The notes: generated by a model from the sequence alone, not told the origin. 64,000 nt of DNA from Lepidostoma basale (GCA_022606425.2 JAHDVF020001507.1:62001-126000); one strand, 5' to 3'; positions 31,170 through 40,875 are shown, counted from the first letter of the stretch. A program made the numbers and translations.

Positions 31170-31292
31170 AACGTATGCAGACGATGCCGACGACCGCCTT
31201 AGAGATGAAGGGCAGCTGGACCTCATCATCCGACGAGACATGATTTCTGTGTCACAGATTGTCAGAACTATTAGGGGAAGAAGAAGACCATT
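31170..31292 (+). mobile_element. LINE-K 3' end
   Basis: Sequence for the RPP.R..K-type tail (cgaccgccttagagatgaag), ggacctcatcatccgacgag, catgatttctgtgtcacaga and aagaagaag: the LINE-K 3' end, 5' truncated. Confidence 0.75.
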
Positions 31293-31339
31293 ATTTAAGA
31301 ATCAATAACACCTCATGATCGTACTCACGTGTAATGGGC

Positions 31340-31620
31340 TTTATTATATCGGGTCTAGGGAGCAGAACGCTTGGCTCCTGATCCAGGGGACTTGGGTTCA
31401 AGCCTGGACATGAACAAATTCCTTCTTCATAATAATGAGCTGTAGCATACATTTAACCCAACCGAAAACGCTAAAATCTTAAAAAGTCAAAAACTAGACA
31501 AATTAGAAATTCTAGAAATAAATAGGCTAAAATACAATACCCCTGACCAAGTAGTTCTTAATGACCAACTACTGTTTGTGCACTCCCCGTTGCTGTACCC
31601 CATATAAATAAATAAAAAAT
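31340..31620 (+). mobile_element. Candidate second tRNA-derived SINE
   Basis: The head (ggtctagggagcagaacgct, then acttgggttcaagcctgg) has a B box GGTTCAAGCC within a T-arm-like stem, an unclear A box, a unique body and an (AAAT)n tail ending near 31618. One copy only in this window, so the family status is unproven. Confidence 0.5.
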
Positions 31621-31955
31621 ATTCCTGGAATCGATTACTGCCCAAAATGTGTTTTTGATTGATTCCAGACCCTAGCAGCTATATGGATGGGGAAAACCGA
31701 ATAAGGCGATGCCAACCTTACGGACCAAGAACTATAACATATAATATTTAAATTCAGTAATAATTAAAACAAAATTACCATTTTTTCAAACATTGTATAT
31801 GAATATGTAAGAGATAATAAAAATTAAAACCCATTGAATTAAATACGAACCTCCAAGAATACCTGTAATACCAATAGTTAAATTCAGAAAATTTTACATA
31901 AATATTTGAAGATTATTTTTGTATAGAATCGTGTTTACCACCCCTGATCTGAATG

Positions 31956-31965
31956 TATATAAAGG
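31956..31965 (+). promoter_or_regulatory. TATA-box candidate upstream of hammerhead
   Basis: TATATAAAGG, 68 bases before the predicted cleavage triplet. The family member at 58525-58533 (minus) keeps TATAAAAGG in the same place. Confidence 0.5.
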
Positions 31966-31991
31966 ACTAAGTTTACAATAGTGTTACCAGT

Positions 31992-32026
31992 TTGTCGATG
32001 TCAGCGAGTCTGGCGAAACCGGTCGC
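31992..32026 (+). ncRNA. Hammerhead ribozyme-like motif, family E
   Basis: TTGTCGA (family consensus CTGTCGA), one T, perfect five-pair helix II GTCAG/CTGGC around CGAGT (one G-U), GAAAC, CG, GTC. A6 and C3 are substituted; helix II and the 3' half are excellent. Confidence 0.55.
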
Positions 32027-32411
32027 TGTCTAAATAAAGACAAAAGTGGAAGTCGTTAAAAAACATCGTTTTATTTAATTATTATTCATAATGAAGATTG
32101 TAAAATAAATTGTAGTTCTAATGATTAAGCTCCTTGGAGTTAGTCTTTTAAAAAAATACATGTGTGCAGTGGAGTCTCTAATAACGAGAATAATTCGTTC
32201 CAGAATCTTACTCGTTGTGTGAAACACTGGTTAAGCGAAACAATGTTTCCCACATAAATCAATTTAAAATACCATAATACGTTTTATGCCGAAAAACCTC
32301 ATTTATTTCTTATTTTTAACGTTTATTCAAATAAAAATATAAACTAATAATTTCTTTATACTGCAGGTCATTTGAACCCAATTATTGTAAACAATTAATT
32401 TTTTAGCTATT

Positions 32412-32522
32412 ATATTGATTCTCGTGACATGTGATAGGTAGCCAATCTATCCCCATTTTATTGTCACGTGAATTCTACACCAGACCAAAGACAGTGTGAC
32501 AATCACACTGCCATCACCGGAA
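32412..32522 (-). mobile_element. SINE-T fragment (body and T-arm)
   Basis: The minus strand reads ccggtgatggcagtgtgatt, then the body ggctacctatcacatgtcac. The tRNA head up to the B box is cut off at the LINE-J junction. Confidence 0.75.
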
Positions 32523-33275
32523 ATAGTGACAAAGGCAATATAGATTATTTTACCTGCCACTGTGTAGAACCAATCTACCTAAGGTTATGCCCGTGGGCAG
32601 GGCAATAATCCATCTAAACCGCATCTCTTCGGATGTGGATATCTTCCACGATATCCACATCCTTATCTTATTTTCTTAGGCTACCCTAAGAAAAAATCTC
32701 TCTCTTATATCGTGGGTATACTGGCAAAAAACGTTAAGTCGAAAATTGTCAGTTTTGACTTAGTGATGCAGTATTGTAAAGTTTACAATGCTCTACAAAT
32801 TGGCAAAATACACGAAGTCGAATGAAACAGATTTTTTCTCTAGTTTTAAAAATAAATTTAACGTTAAATCGTACAAAAGGTATTTCATACAGGCTAAAAG
32901 CTTCAAAAAACTTAATATTTTTCGAAGAGTCTTGTTGAACATTTTTGTACTGGAAAAAAACGTTAACTCTACTTATTGTCTTCGGCTGAAAAAAATTCCC
33001 TCGATTGACTTTTGACAACGACACTTATATGTTTCAAATTTAAAGAAAACTTAAATGTTCGATTTCTCAAAACAGCGATTTTAGACTTAACGTTTTTTGC
33101 CAGTATACCCACGATATAATGTATAACATTGATATTTGCTTCTCTTGTTCTTCTTATTGTTTCTTTTTACTTAATTGCTCATATTTTTTGATTATCTTGT
33201 GTTTATGTTTATTGTTTATATTGTATTTTTTTAAATTTCACAATTGCTTATTGTGTTAAAAATAGTTTTTTAGTC
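32523..33275 (+). mobile_element. LINE-J 3' end split by a MITE
   Basis: agacaaaggcaacatagatt-like start, RTNLPKVMPVGRAIIHLNRI, SSDVDIFHDI, a small duplication around 32650-32670, then LSL and, after the MITE, cattgatatttgcttctctt and the T-rich 3' UTR. Confidence 0.78.
32708..33116. mobile_element. 409-bp MITE with perfect 33-bp terminal inverted repeats and TA duplication
   Basis: The left 32708-32740 (TATCGTGGGTATACTGGCAA...) is the exact inverse of 33084-33116. TA flanks both ends (32706-32707, 33117-33118). The TA target and size fit a Tc1/mariner-class non-autonomous element. Internal ORFs on both strands (75 and 91 codons) show no recognisable motif. Inserted in LINE-J. Confidence 0.88.
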
Positions 33276-33279
33276 ATAA

Positions 33280-33465
33280 ACATGGCATGACCAAATTAAT
33301 CATATTTTAAAGGTTGGTCATGTTAGAAGTCGGAGGAATCGACGTGCGTGTATGACTCGTTGTATGAATGTGGATGAAGCTAGAGAGGTGTGGCAGGATA
33401 GAGTAGTATGGGGGTCCATTTTCTCTGCCTACTCCTAAGGGGAAACGGCATGATTGATTGTTGTT
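33280..33465 (+). mobile_element. LINE-C 3' end
   Basis: KTWHDQINHILKVGHVRSRR, NRRACMTRCMNVDEAREVWQ, DRVVWGSIFSAYS, then aaacggcatgatt. The (GTTA)n tail has decayed. Confidence 0.8.
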
Positions 33466-34324
33466 GTGATAATAATAATAATTATAATTGTTTGAGCGAA
33501 GCTGAAAAAAGAGTGCCGCTGTGTCCTATAACAGCTTGTGGTAAGTGGTGAGTTGCCTTCTATACTCCAGCACTTTTAGGTATTCCACAGTACTGTTCCG
33601 ACTGCAGAAGACAGACCTAGGTGTCAAACAACAGTACACAAAGGCACGCAATACTTTGAAGCACAGCGCAGAGACGACGTCGCAGAGGGGAGGAGAAGGA
33701 GAAAGGAGAGACCACTGGGAGACGGTGACGGCTCCATTACAAGCGCCTTCCCCTGCTCCAGATGCCCCAGAATTTGTGGGTCCAGGATCAGGCTCTTCAT
33801 TAATATGCGGCCCCACAACCGTGAGGGACAGTCGATGAATTCGCTTCTCAAAAACTCATACGAAAATATCAAAAATATGAAAATGACAAACATTGTAATG
33901 TTGGTTGATTATTATTGTAATGTTGCTATTTCACAAATTAATATATTTTTTATGACATACGTAGTTTGGTGCTTTATTACCGGATACTAGCTAGGAAATT
34001 AATTACGTGGGTACCTGCAGAAGCGAATGTGGTAACGTAACATTGTCCGACGACAATTGCAATATGAACAATGTGGCATACGGAATGAGGCTGTTTTCAC
34101 ATTTCTTTTAGAATTTTATTACACTCTTTAATTCATGCACCTTTCATACTGAATACGCGTTCTTTCATTTGATTTATCACACTCTAAATATGGCGTAATA
34201 AACCAGAGGCACGCGGACCCAGAAAACCTTTCTTAGAGACTTGACTCACTCATTGAAATCTCAAATAAAAAAAAACTGTCAGCAACATCTTCATTAATTT
34301 ATCAGTTTATCAGTTTGTCAGATT
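33466..34324. other. Unassigned segment with a GC-rich part
   Basis: 33545-33840 has overlapping ORFs on both strands (about 90-97 codons) rich in G/A purine runs; no domain recognised. Similarity of gtgccgctgtgtcctataac to 535-560 hints at a repeat. 33840-34320 is AT-rich and blank. Confidence 0.35.
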
Positions 34325-34808
34325 ATTTATTCACTAAAAAAATATTACAAACATAATAACAGTTTAAGGCATCTATTTGAGAAAGGGTAAAGAATCAGAA
34401 ACGAATCAGAGATGGTTCAACTTTAGGAAGACAAGATACTCTCTAAAGTTAAGAGTATTTTTCTTCTGAACGTACTTTCACTAATATGAAAGACGTCGAT
34501 CTCCAAGGTAATCTTGTTCAGCAAACTGATTGCTCTTCCCACCGGCATTATTAGAGGCGGGTTGGTTCTTGCGGCCGGAAGAAAGAACAATCAATGCTGG
34601 CGCTGTCGGAGATATCTGTCGGGAACAAAAAGACCTACACCCTCCAGCTCAGCTGAGTTTTCAAAATATCGCTACCATACTCCGCTATTTAGAGATACCT
34701 CAGAAATTTTTTCTGAACCTTCTCCAGCATAAAAGAATATCTCGCCTCGTGCGGACTCCATATCACAGAACCACTTTTGAGTCTGCTCCAAACCAATGAA
34801 TTGTATAG
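34325..34808 (-). mobile_element. LINE-J copy
   Basis: The minus strand encodes HWFGADSKVVLWYGVRTR-type start (frameshifted SLVWSRLKSGS), LLEKVQKKFLRYL, FPTDISDSASIDCSF, RKNQPASNNAGGKSNQFAEQ-type frames and DVFHISESTFRR; 3' UTR runs to 34325. Same family as 25815-26425. Confidence 0.78.
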
Positions 34809-34811
34809 TAG

Positions 34812-35600
34812 GCAAATAAGATCTGTAAAAAGAAATATTCCCGTCGACAGTTTTAAAACGCTGATCAACTCCTTCGTCGTGTCGCGATTAGATTACTGCA
34901 ATGGAATCTACGCCAACATTCCAAATCAGCAAATCAATCAACTCCAGTCTGCATTCAACGCGGCAGCTAGACTGATTAAGGGGGTGCCGAAGTATTGTCA
35001 CATAACGCAATTCTTTAACGAGCTCCATTGGCTGAAATGTCCGGAAAAAATACAATATAAGCTCTGCAGGACTGTATTTAAGGCGCTGCATGGAATGGCA
35101 GTCGCCTACATATCTGAACTCTGCATCACCGAGAACCTGAATGCGAGGCAGTCTACATTGCGATCAGCAAGGTCTTCTGCGATGGGTAGATTGTTCGTAG
35201 CGAAGCGTTATCCTCGCACAAATTTCGGCGACCAGGCCTTTGCCGTAGCTGGCCCCTCGGCCTGGAACGGTCTCCCTGCAGACCTAAAGTGCATTGAAAA
35301 CCCATGAGAGATTAGATCGAGGCTCAAAACGCACCTGTTTTAACCGTCCTATCCTGATGCAAATGTTGATTGACTGCGTCAGGTGCATCCCCTATGCTAA
35401 AATGTTTTATTTTTAACAGAAAATTTTATTTTTAACAAAATATTTGTTTTTAACCAAATGTTTATTTTTAACAAAATGTTTATTTTAATTAAAATGTTTA
35501 TCTTTAACTAGTTCATATAATGGAGCTACAGCGCCCCTGAGATGATTAATTTGTAAAAGAGGCGCTCTATAAATCATCCAATTTATTATTATTATTGTAC
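34812..35600 (+). mobile_element. CR1/L2-like LINE 3' end
   Basis: The frame 34777-35307 encodes NIPVDSFKTLINSFVVSRLD, YCNGIYANIPNQQINQLQSA, FNAAARLIKGVPKYCHITQF, FNELHWLKCPEKIQYKLCRT, VFKALHGMAVAYISELCITE and FGDQAFAVAGPSAWNGLPAD, ending SRLKTHLF after one stop. SRLDYCN..Y, LQ...NAAARL and P..WN.LP are hallmarks of the CR1/L2 C-terminus. The 3' end is gcgctctataaatcatccaa then (ATT)n, typical of this clade. Longest uninterrupted transposon frame in the window (about 170 codons). Confidence 0.9.
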
Positions 35601-36334
35601 ATTTATGAGCTTTAAAAGATTGCGGATAAAATATCATTTTTCACTTTTTCTTCCTTGCTGTAGATCTATGTCAAAGGGTTGCTCCTACTGTGAGGTGGAT
35701 TACCTGCTGTCTTTCCATGATACTAAAATTGGTTATGAAAGGTAAACTAATAAACTAATGAGATGCTTCGAACATATATTCCCACATAATATTCATACAA
35801 TGTATTATATTCATATACGTCAATGTTTTTCCATTGCCATTGTATACAACTTTGGAAAAAAGGCGTGATAGTTACAGTTATCGTGGAAATAAACCAAAAA
35901 GTGCATTAAAAACTTTCCTTGAATTGTTTAATTTAAACATATTTTTAAATCAAATATGTAAAAAAATCAATCGTAGGTTTTGAAGAATACAAAACCATAA
36001 GGTTCTATAAAATTTAATAATAGGGAATATTGTAATGTTTCGATTATAATAGTAATTTACATTTTTTTAATCACAATGAAAATGTTGGACATCTCTGCTC
36101 TAACGCATGCATTAAAAATTATTTGGAATATAAATTGAAAATTTCTATTGCCTAAGTAATTGCGCAAATGGTAAAAAGAAATGTTTGTTTTCTTCGTGGT
36201 CAGGTTTTTTTAGTATAAGAGTTTAAATGTAACCCTTCAAACATTTCTTTAAATATCAATAACACATAAAATGGACTCAACTGAATGACAGTACTGCCAA
36301 CGAAACCGGTCATGAAAGTTTAGCTGTAGAAATA
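35601..36334. other. Spacer with a LINE-K crumb and a possible hammerhead relic
   Basis: 35640-35730 (-) resembles the LINE-K 3' part (tagatctatgtcaaagggtt; compare 27180-27250). 36275-36320 (+) has GAAAC, CG, GTC after an unclear core. The remainder is blank. Confidence 0.4.
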
Positions 36335-36710
36335 TAAAAGGATCACTGAGATGCTTTGAAATTATTATTATTATTATTATTTTGTTGAATCGCTCTTTAG
36401 ATCATTACAGCGCGAACCAAATCGATGTAAAGGATAAAGCTACGTGTGGTAGGTTGCTAATCTATCGCCATTTTGTTGTCAAGTGAATTCTACACCAGAC
36501 TAAAGAGAGTAATCACATTGCCATCGTTGAGAATCGAATCCGGGACATTAGGTATGGCAGTCATACCACTTGCCACTCTGCCACGAAGGTCATCAATATT
36601 AAACGATTGGATGAGAGAAGAATGGTTAAAAAGTTTTATACAACTAGTGTTACTGGAATTAGAAGCCGAGTATTAACAAGGAAAATATGAAATGACGAAA
36701 TTATTAAATT
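36335..36710 (+). mobile_element. LINE-B copy split by SINE-T
   Basis: aaaggatcactgagatgctt (GSLRCF) before the SINE; then LDERRMVKKFYTTSVTGIRS and the RPRK-type tail after it, badly eroded. Confidence 0.7.
36358..36594 (-). mobile_element. SINE-T copy, near full length
   Basis: The minus strand has GACCTTCGTGGCAGAGTGG (A box), gattcgattctcaacgatgg (B box), the conserved body and an (AAT)n tail (here (ATT)n at 36358-36383). Confidence 0.85.
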
Positions 36711-36759
36711 AATAACTTACGGTCAAAGTTGAAAAATAGTTTTTTTTTTAAACTTATTT

Positions 36760-36900
36760 TGCAATCTTACACATCTCTTTAGTTCGTCGTTCGGTATTCT
36801 ATCATACATCGTTTTCCAGACAATATTCTCAGTGTTCTCATTTCTACGGCATTTATCCTATTTTTATCTTTGTTTTGTCAGCTTCAAGCTTCACTTCCAT
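36760..36900 (-). mobile_element. LINE-B fragment
   Basis: The minus strand reads GSEAWS.QNKDKNRINAVEMR, TLRILSGKRCMIEYRTTN, the start of the LINE-B tail. Abuts a family J hammerhead. Confidence 0.75.
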
Positions 36901-36906
36901 TCATTC

Positions 36907-37110
36907 ACTCGATAATGCTAACATAGTTTGGCGAAACAGCTGTCACGACAATCTCATAAAAATAATAAATAAAATTTGATACATATAATAACAGTGTTAA
37001 ATAAATTAAAATATTTTATAATGTTGAAGTATCATAGTGTTTCAGTCAAAACAATGAATTATCAATAATTAATAAACTTTTAGTATTTATTGTTTTTTGA
37101 ACAATGATGT
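36907..37110 (+). mobile_element. Hammerhead family J single repeat
   Basis: Motif at 36907-36950: CTCGATAA (eroded core box), T, helix II GCTAAC/GTTTGGC, GAAAC, AGCT loop region, GTC, then acgacaatctc. Its 3' body (gttgaagtatcatagtgttt) matches 37897-37925. Confidence 0.62.
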
Positions 37111-37124
37111 AAAACTCCATATTA

Positions 37125-37230
37125 AATAATTAATACGAATGAAAAAAATTATGTTTTTCTAGAAGTTTTATTATATTTTTTGGGGGATTACATGTTTCGC
37201 TCTTCTAAGGCATTATCAAATGTGATGACA
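37125..37230 (-). mobile_element. Hammerhead family C repeat
   Basis: The minus strand has TTGATAA, T, GCCTTAGAAGAGC helix region, GAAAC, AT, GTA at 37189-37221, then the family body (aaaacttctagaaaaacata). The GTC triplet is GTA. A SINE-G follows. Confidence 0.6.
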
Positions 37231-37420
37231 TCAAAGTGTGCGCGGGAGATGCCTATTGGTGGCGATGAGGTTCGCAACCCATCACACCGCGTCTCCTGTG
37301 GAGCGAAAAGAGAAGGATGGAGTGCCGCATCAGTAAAAGTGTGACAGTCCATTCTTTCTGCCTACCCTTTCAGGGAGATGGCGTGATGGTTAGTTAGTTA
37401 GTTAGTAAGAATATATAATT
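37231..37420 (+). mobile_element. SINE-G copy, 5' truncated
   Basis: Starts at gtgtgcgcgggagatgccta and ends gtgatggttag(TTAG)n. Inserted just 5' of the family C repeat's former end. Confidence 0.82.
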
Positions 37421-37554
37421 ATAATAAAGACAGTGCTTCCCTCGTTTGAGCTATACTATCACAAAATACGTCAAACTCTGAGGTGACACGATTTAGCAAG
37501 GATATTGCTCTACCTACCAGCATAACCATTGGTTTTGGTATATAGAATTTTGGT

Positions 37555-37670
37555 ATATATTTGGTAATGGACGAGAGAAGAATGGTTAAAATGCTCTATA
37601 CAACAGTAGGAGTGGGAAGAAAAGACGTGGAATACCAAGGAAAACATGGCTTGACTAAATACTATTACTG
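37555..37670 (+). mobile_element. LINE-B fragment
   Basis: MDERRMVKMLYTTVGVGRKD then RGIPRKTWLD, truncated on both sides. The cut coincides with the family J pair. Confidence 0.72.
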
Positions 37671-37727
37671 TTAAAATTTAAAGCACAGTTATAATATGAC
37701 CATATCTTTTTATTCACCGGGAGTGTC

Positions 37728-37768
37728 GCGACAGCTGTTTCGCCAACAGATGTTAGCATCATCAGGCG
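37728..37768 (-). ncRNA. Hammerhead ribozyme-like motif with complete core, family J
   Basis: Minus strand: helix I strand CGC, the exact box CTGATGA (37759-37765), one T, six-pair helix II GCTAAC/GTTGGC with loop ATCT, GAAAC (37737-37741 inverted), short helix III from AC/GT around AGCT, GTC cleavage triplet, then GCG closing helix I. Every conserved core base is present. This is the best candidate in the window for real self-cleavage. Confidence 0.78.
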
Positions 37769-37795
37769 TTACAATAAACTCCTAAAGTATATTGT

Positions 37796-37842
37796 AACAC
37801 CTGGTGATGCCAACTTCGGTTGGCGAAATAACTGTCGCGACA
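37796..37842 (+). ncRNA. Hammerhead ribozyme-like motif, family J, partner arm
   Basis: CTGGTGA (A6 changed to G), one T, perfect helix II GCCAAC/GTTGGC with a TTCG tetraloop, GAAAT instead of GAAAC, then aactGTC and GCG. Helix II is the strongest of all copies; the A6 change is likely harmful. Confidence 0.62.
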
Positions 37843-37984
37843 CTCTCAGTAAAAAGAAATTGTGATATTACTAGTGTTTTAAATTTTAACAGTAATAATG
37901 TTGAAGTATCATAGTGTTTCGGCTAAAACAATGGACTATGGAATTACATGTCTGAAATGTTTGTGATTTTTGTTCAAAATGAAA

Positions 37985-38735
37985 TGAATATTTCATTTAC
38001 TAACAGCCGCTTTCGAAATCCCTTCAGGACACCATTCACCTGGAAAACCATCTAAGAGATGGAGGGACAGTTGGACCTCATCGTCCCAGGAGACTAAAAC
38101 GGTTACTACCCCTGGCTGTACCCAACTGATTTCTTGCCGGGTATGCTGGACTACCAATCATTGGAAATAAGACGAACTATCCACCTGGGTGTTCACTTTT
38201 TTCAACTGAATCGTGGTCAAATACATAACTCTGATATTTTGAATGGCTTTAATTATGTTTGTCCCCGACAATTATCTGCGACAAAGGCAACATAGATTAT
38301 TTCACCTGCCACTGTGTAGAACCAATCTACCTAAGGTAATGCCCGTGGGCAGGGCAATAATCCTTCTAAACCGCATCTTTTCGGATGTGCACATCTTCCA
38401 CGATAGTGAGGCTACCCTCAGAAAGCATCTATCTCTTATGTATTAAATTGCTATTTGCTTCTCTTCTTAATGTACAAAAATGTTTTTCTTTACCAAACTG
38501 TTCTCGAATATGTTTTTTTTAAATTGTCTTCTGTTTTTCTTTTTTTCTTACTTGCTCTCATTTGTTTTCTTGTTATATTAATTGTAATTATTTTTAAAAA
38601 AATTGTTAATTTTATTTTTGTATATTGTGATTATAAACGATTTGGATTTGTTATTCCGTAATGTTTATAATTTTTTGAATAAATTGAATTGAAATGATTT
38701 CTGTGTCACAGATCTATTAAAAGAAGAAGAAGAAG
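37985..38735 (+). mobile_element. LINE-K 3' end split by LINE-J
   Basis: AAFEIPSGHHSPGKPSKRWR and DSWTSSSQET precede the LINE-J insertion; gatttctgtgtcacagatct and (AAG)n follow at 38696-38735. Confidence 0.78.
38100..38695 (+). mobile_element. Nested LINE-J copy
   Basis: GYYPWLYPTDFLPGMLDYQS, LEIRRTIHLGVHFFQLNRGQ, IHNSDILNGFNYVCPRQLSA-type frames, then RQRQHRLFHLPLCRTNLPKV, MPVGRAIILLNRIFSDVHIF and HDSEATLRKHLSLMY, 3' UTR and gaataaattgaattgaa. Very close to 23160-23760, so both are fairly young. Confidence 0.85.
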
Positions 38736-38784
38736 AGTTTGCGATATTGAAAGCGAAAATATCTGTTCACGAACTATATTAAAT

Positions 38785-38945
38785 ACTATAAGGCGGCCAC
38801 ATTTGAAGTCGGAAAAATCAACGGGCGTACATGTTACGATGTATAAATGTAAAGGAATCTACAGAGGTATGTTATGCATAGCAGTATGACAGTCCATTAT
38901 TTCTGCATCAATCTCCGGGGAAACGGCGTGATGATTAGTTAGTAA
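38785..38945 (+). mobile_element. LINE-B 3' end
   Basis: Decayed GGHI.SRKNQRAYMLRCINV, ESTEVCYA, then tccattatttctgcatcaat, ggcgtgatgattagttagta. Confidence 0.75.
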
Positions 38946-39044
38946 GTGAAATAAACTTAAAATAATAGGAATGCAGAATATTATGTTAATTGTAAATCGC
39001 GGATTAGTGCGAAGATTGTGGGGGGAACATTGCTGACCGCTTGC

Positions 39045-39310
39045 GAATGCTTTATATAAAGCCTTCGCACAACGGACTGGCGACCAGTATACCCGCAGCG
39101 AGAGACGGTAGCGGTTATACCGTTTAGAGTTTAAACTTTGGCGCAGGTTTAACTTTTGAATTTGAGCGTGAGAACTGCTTTGCAGCAGCGCGATTTTTTT
39201 CTCTAACAATTTTGAACTTATTTTAGTGCGATATACGTGCTGTGTCAGTGCTTTTGGATTTAGTGTTTTTGGATAAGTGTTTAAGGGTGATTTTTTAGAA
39301 GGTAAGATTA
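39045..39310 (+). promoter_or_regulatory. Promoter-like segment with possible non-coding exon and splice donor
   Basis: TATATAAAG at 39053-39061, an initiator-like ccAGTAT about 30 bases downstream, a relatively GC-rich ~220-bp transcript region with no ORF, and a strong donor-type AAG/GTAAGA at 39299-39307. Could be a host first exon or the 5' part of an LTR. No coding support. Confidence 0.35.
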
Positions 39311-39499
39311 TTTTCATAAAAATAAAAATTATTATATTATATTTTGAGTGCAAAATTATTTGTGTTATTTAGTTATTTAAAGTTATAATTCCCATTAAAA
39401 TTTCTAGCGATTTCCACAATACAAAAAAAATATATATATATTTAAAAAATATTATACATATATTTAAATTTATTTATTGAAATAAAAAAAAAATATGGA

Positions 39500-40090
39500 T
39501 AAATGATTGTGGATTTCCATAATTATCTATCCAAAAACTGTTTTTGTCATCGTAACTTAATTCGGTAAAAAATTCACTTAAGACATTATGGCTCTTAGAT
39601 GCATATACTCGTATGTATGCTGGATATACAGTAGTACATACTAGATACTGCGTCAATGATATCATACTAAGTACATAACTTATTTCTGATAAAAAGTCAC
39701 TTAGGACATTATGGCTTTTAGGTACAAAAAATGTGTAGGTACTGGATATAAATTCTATACTACATACTGGATATTTTGTGTATGATAACATAATATGTAT
39801 ATAACTAATTTTTGACAAAAAAATCACATAAGACATTATGGCTCTTAGGTGCAGATATTGTGTACTGGATATAAATACTTTTCTTTAAATTGGATACTTT
39901 CCGAATGACAACATTATATGTACATAACTCATTGGAGTCAAAAAATCACTTAAGATATTATGGCTCTTAGGTACAGAAATTGTGTACTGGATATAAATTC
40001 TATACTACATGCATTTTTATTGATAATATTTATTTATTATATATTCTGATAAAAAATCACTTAAGACATTATGGCACTTAGGTACAGATA
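39500..40090. repeat. ~123-bp satellite array, about five units
   Basis: The landmark acttaagacattatggctct recurs at steps of 123, 127, 122 and 121 bp (gacatt at 39582, 39705, 39832, 40075 and the variant gatatt at 39954). Between landmarks, ctggatataaattctatact and tatgtacataac are also shared. Units are moderately diverged. Confidence 0.9.
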
Positions 40091-40424
40091 CATGTTTTGT
40101 AATCCCAATTTAACTCATTTTTCTAAATTTGCAATGTCTTGTATATCCGGATCAAACATCTTATCATTTTATTCAAATCCCACATCCTTATTCATGATTC
40201 ATTATTGTTTCTCAACTTATAATACAGGACAAGTCGGTTTCCGTTTCAATAAATTTTCCTATTCCATTTGACCCACTTAACTCTCATAGCTTGTATTTTA
40301 TACATAGTTCAACATTCTAATGTATGAAGATATAGTATAATATTTTAATACATTTAGAATGTGGTTTATGTATAGTTTCGATCAATGATACATAACATTG
40401 TAATTTTTTAATACGATTAATTTA
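40091..40424. other. No gene recognised
   Basis: AT-rich sequence following the satellite. A 66-codon ORF (40071-40271) starts inside the last unit and has no known relatives. Confidence 0.35.
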
Positions 40425-40875
40425 TGGAAAAACAAAGACATGGCCATTAAGAGTAAGATGAGAATCTATTAAGCATGCGTAAGACATATAATAACATATG
40501 GCGTCGAAGCAAGGGTAGACACAGTAAGGACCAAACAAGTTTTGAGGACTTCCGAAATGAAGACGCTGAGGACGATAACAGGCAAGACACTGAGAGATCG
40601 CGTGAGGAACACCAGAATAAGAGAAATATGTGAGGTTGAGGATATTATAAGTTGGAGCAGACAACGAAAAAGGGACTGGTACGGTCATGTTCAAAGAATG
40701 GACACCACCAGACTCCCCTATATTACATTGCATAATCAGCCTCATGGGACTCGTCCTCGTGGATGACCTCCTAAAAGATGGAAGGACAGTTAGGAATCTA
40801 CCTCACAGAAGGAGCAATACTCTGGAGAACAGACCACATAGATCTATAATAAGGAAGAAGAAGAAGAAGATTAAG
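40425..40875 (+). mobile_element. LINE-K copy, AAG-tailed
   Basis: Encodes MAIKSKMRIY, ACVRHIITYGVEARVDTVRT, KQVLRTSEMKTLRTITGKTL, RDRVRNTRIREICEVEDIIS, WSRQRKRDWYGHVQRMDTTR, LPYITLHNQPHGTRPRG, and after a frameshift the 3' end with aagaagaagaagaag. It joins both LINE-K regions in one copy and so defines the family. Confidence 0.87.

Larger units (their letters stand above)
31915..32100 (+). mobile_element. Hammerhead family E repeat with TATA box
   Basis: gtttaccacccctgatctga, TATATAAAGG (31956-31965), the hammerhead motif (31992-32026), then aaataaagacaaaagtggaa and an AT-rich end. The same order occurs on the minus strand at 58380-58610. A promoter followed by a hammerhead is what one expects of the LTR-like repeat of Penelope-like elements or a retrozyme. 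Confidence 0.65.
37671..37960. mobile_element. Hammerhead family J inverted pair
   Basis: Left arm (gttaaaatttaaagcacagt, tttttattcaccgggagtgt, cgcgacag) is the inverse of the right arm (ctgtcgcgacactctcagta, aaaattttaaca). Each arm holds a hammerhead motif, cores facing the centre and about 27 bp apart. The outer right body gttgaagtatcatagtgttt recurs at 37022-37045. Confidence 0.75.

Noticed and set aside
32749..33024. ORFs of 75 and 91 codons on both strands inside the 409-bp inverted-repeat element
   Set aside because: Opposite-strand frames over the same bases, no transposase motif, and AT-rich composition that keeps frames open by chance.
33526..33893. Overlapping ORFs of 89-97 codons as a host exon
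   Set aside because: Open on both strands through purine-rich, low-complexity sequence; no domain, splice signals or conserved pattern recognised. Kept as an unassigned segment.
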